This document shows positions 62,877 to 64,000 of a stretch of 64,000 nucleotides of DNA, one piece after another (the first letter of the stretch is position 1; every line of letters starts with the position of its first letter). Where the stretch lies: positions 248,001 to 312,000 of the forward strand of contig CAVSBG010000009.1 of the NCBI GenBank assembly GCA_963726125.1. Reading direction: 5' to 3'. The position numbers and the translations under genes were made by a program. This DNA comes from JAMXLO01 sp963726125 (GTDB lineage Bacteria; Pseudomonadota; Alphaproteobacteria; Acetobacterales; Acetobacteraceae). The notes below the pieces were generated by a model that saw only the letters and a list, made by a program, of their open reading frames with translations, was not told the DNA's origin and did no database searches.

Positions 62877-63312
62877 ACCAAACCTCTCGCATCCAGCTTC
62901 CTGCCTCCCTTCCCTCGGAACGGTTTTGCTAGCCGCTCGTCTCCACCGCTCGAAGCGGCCTCGGTATTATGAAGGCTCTGACTCCTGACAGCCTCACCCA
63001 GACCGTCAGGTCTCTCCGCTTACGCCGCTCTGCCGTCCCGACATTCCGACCTCAACCACGTGATCCGCCTGATGGTCGCTTTGAGTATCAGTCGCCTCAG
63101 CGCCACCAGTTGTTCCAGGCTTCGCCACTCATGAGCAGGCTCGCCACGAGATCCCGCCGAAACAGGTTCGTCATCCTACGGACTGCCGGTTCACCTCCGG
63201 TTGCTCTCCACCCCGCCTCGCGGCGACGCAGTTACCTTCAATTTCTGGGATTGCGACCATCCCAGGCACGGACTTCCACCGTGCAGACAAAGCGTCCTCA
63301 CGGGACGCACTC

Positions 63313-63335
63313 ATGGCCGGGCTTGACCCGGCCAT
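63313..63335. repeat. Short palindromic element at the intron insertion site
   Basis: ATGGCCGGG and CCCGGCCAT form a perfect 9-bp stem with a 5-base loop (ATGGCCGGGCTTGACCCGGC then CAT). This palindrome is frequent between alphaproteobacterial genes, from general knowledge. It ends two bases before the intron 5' boundary and is probably the terminator-like target hairpin. Confidence 0.7.
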
Positions 63336-63449
63336 CCTCGCGCGCACGGGACTTACGAAAGATGCAATCCCAGTCAGCGACAATCCCGTTGAGATGGCCG
63401 GGTGCGGTTGGCAGCATGTGCAGTACGTCAACAGTTAAGCCAGTAGCTA

Positions 63450-64000
63450 CTATACGCCCGCATACTCGGCAGAGATGCTCTTGTTCGTGTAATCCGTCAG
63501 CATCGCCGTAGCGACGATACCGATAACAGAACAGATCGCGATGTAGATCGCGATCGGCCACACCGAGTAGAACGTCGCGAACAGCCACGTCGCAATGAAC
63601 GGCGAAGGCCCTCCCGCTATGATCGAGGCAAGCTGATAGCCCAGCGAACTGCCGCTGTACCGCAGCCGAGGCGTGAAGCTCTCCGCGATCAAAGCTGCCT
63701 CCGGCCCATACTGCGTCATCACCGGCAGCAGCGACAACGCGATCGCCAGGAAGATCACCCACGGTATCCCGGTGTTGAGCATCGCAAAGTAGATGAACCC
63801 GAAGACGCCCATGAACACGCATCCCAACATGAACATGTTCTTGCGCCCGATGCGGTCCGACAGGGCCCCGGCGCACACCACCCACATGAAGCCGAGCACG
63901 GTCTGGGTAATAACGGCCAGCAGCAGGAAGTCACGTGACTGTCCCAACACCTGCGTGCCATAGGTGAAGATCCACGCACCAACAATGTAGCCGGGCGCCT
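63450..64000 (-). CDS. MFS transporter, metabolite:H+ symporter-like, C-terminal part
   Basis: The last 183 or so residues of a membrane transporter; its start lies beyond the window edge. Motifs include VVCAGALSDRIGRKNMFMLG (the MFS motif A repeat between helices 8 and 9) and TPRLRYSGSSLGYQLASIIA, typical of the metabolite:H+ symporter (MHS) branch such as ProP, KgtP or ShiA. About six helices are visible, ending SISAEYAGV. Substrate unknown, probably an organic acid or osmolyte. It converges on the kinase-lipoprotein pair, with the intron between. Confidence 0.85.
   Translation of the reverse strand, partial: APGYIVGAWIFTYGTQVLGQSRDFLLLAVITQTVLGFMWVVCAGALSDRIGRKNMFMLGCVFMGVFGFIYFAMLNTGIPWVIFLAIALSLLPVMTQYGPEAALIAESFTPRLRYSGSSLGYQLASIIAGGPSPFIATWLFATFYSVWPIAIYIAICSVIGIVATAMLTDYTNKSISAEYAGV

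Larger units (their letters stand above)
61460..63310 (-). mobile_element. Group II intron (class C-like), complete
   Basis: On the minus strand the element starts GTGCGTCCCGTGAGGACGC at 63310. It runs through a structured domain I-IV region (63310-62877) and the maturase gene, then a domain V (GAGCCGTGTGCGGGAGAACC then GCACGCACGGTTC, 61527-61495) and a domain VI stem (CGGGGAGAC GGT GTCTTCCCG). It ends GACCCCTAT at 61460, with a branch-type bulged A seven bases from the end. Length is 1851 bp. The 5' boundary resembles that of class C introns and follows a hairpin (63335-63313) by two bases. It sits between two convergent genes, an insertion site typical of class C. Confidence 0.82.

Noticed and set aside
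1..64000. CRISPR arrays, tRNA or rRNA genes
   Set aside because: No regularly spaced direct repeats, no GTTCGA-type T-arm with a matching acceptor stem and no rRNA signature were noticed by eye.

Overview
The window is a GC-rich bacterial chromosome segment that looks like an alphaproteobacterium, most likely of the Acetobacteraceae/Rhodospirillales. The family assignment is an inference from gene content: a Hint-domain surface protein of acetic-acid-bacterium type, liv and pot style ABC importers, hydantoinase HyuA/HyuB, paired DUF1800/DUF1501 proteins, a PEP-CTERM protein and TTGA-N6-TCAA (FNR/FixK-type) boxes. No rRNA, tRNA or CRISPR array was recognised.

Layout. 1-4131 (minus): the start of an adenine deaminase and an overlapping hyuA-hyuB pair, with a divergent DHA2 drug exporter at 4.3-5.8 kb. 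5.8-9.8 kb (minus): a polyamine/Fe-type ABC importer with a fused double permease, a Tat-exported binding protein and an ATPase. 9.9-13.6 kb: a frameshifted acetyltransferase, a quinone oxidoreductase and small membrane or unknown genes. 13.7-15.8 kb: an IS5-family remnant joined to an N-acyl-D-amino-acid deacylase that has lost its N-terminus. 15.9-22.6 kb: two short-chain dehydrogenases flanking a glycogen-debranching enzyme and a GH63/MGH1-like glucosidase that are translationally coupled. 22.6-27.8 kb (minus): a complete branched-chain amino-acid type ABC importer (livF-livG-livM-livH-binding protein) ending in a cupin with a histone-like tail. 27.8-31.5 kb: a CBS-BON protein, a DUF2934 protein and PEP synthase, with two near-identical FNR/FixK-type boxes in the divergent promoters. 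31.6-36.2 kb: a GlxA-type regulator, a frameshifted carboxymuconolactone decarboxylase-like gene, and a glycine-rich Hint protein broken by two single-base losses.

36.2-44.8 kb: a Crp/Fnr regulator divergent from a haem/2Fe-2S membrane nucleotide cyclase, then a PEP-CTERM protein, a serine hydrolase, an AraC regulator, a glutamine-synthetase family enzyme, a peptidoglycan-binding lipoprotein and a glycosyltransferase. 45-50.2 kb (minus): the translation cluster rpmI-rplT-pheS-pheT, preceded by an AbrB/PIN toxin-antitoxin pair. 50.4-54.1 kb (minus): a DUF1800-DUF1501-NHL operon. 54.6-57.3 kb: oxyR with both redox cysteines, and an unrecognised 507-residue protein. 57.4-61.4 kb: a small membrane protein with an isoprenylcysteine methyltransferase-like enzyme, and a membrane Ser/Thr kinase overlapping an OmpA-like lipoprotein gene. 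61.5-63.3 kb: a complete group IIC-like intron. The window ends inside an MFS transporter.

The segment is mostly ordinary metabolism and transport. Its unusual aspects are the redox cyclase/Crp divergon, the probable oxygen-responsive CBS/PEP-synthase module, the kinase-lipoprotein pair, a family of C/G-tract inverted repeats between genes, and several genes interrupted by single-base indels, which are either recent pseudogenes or assembly errors.
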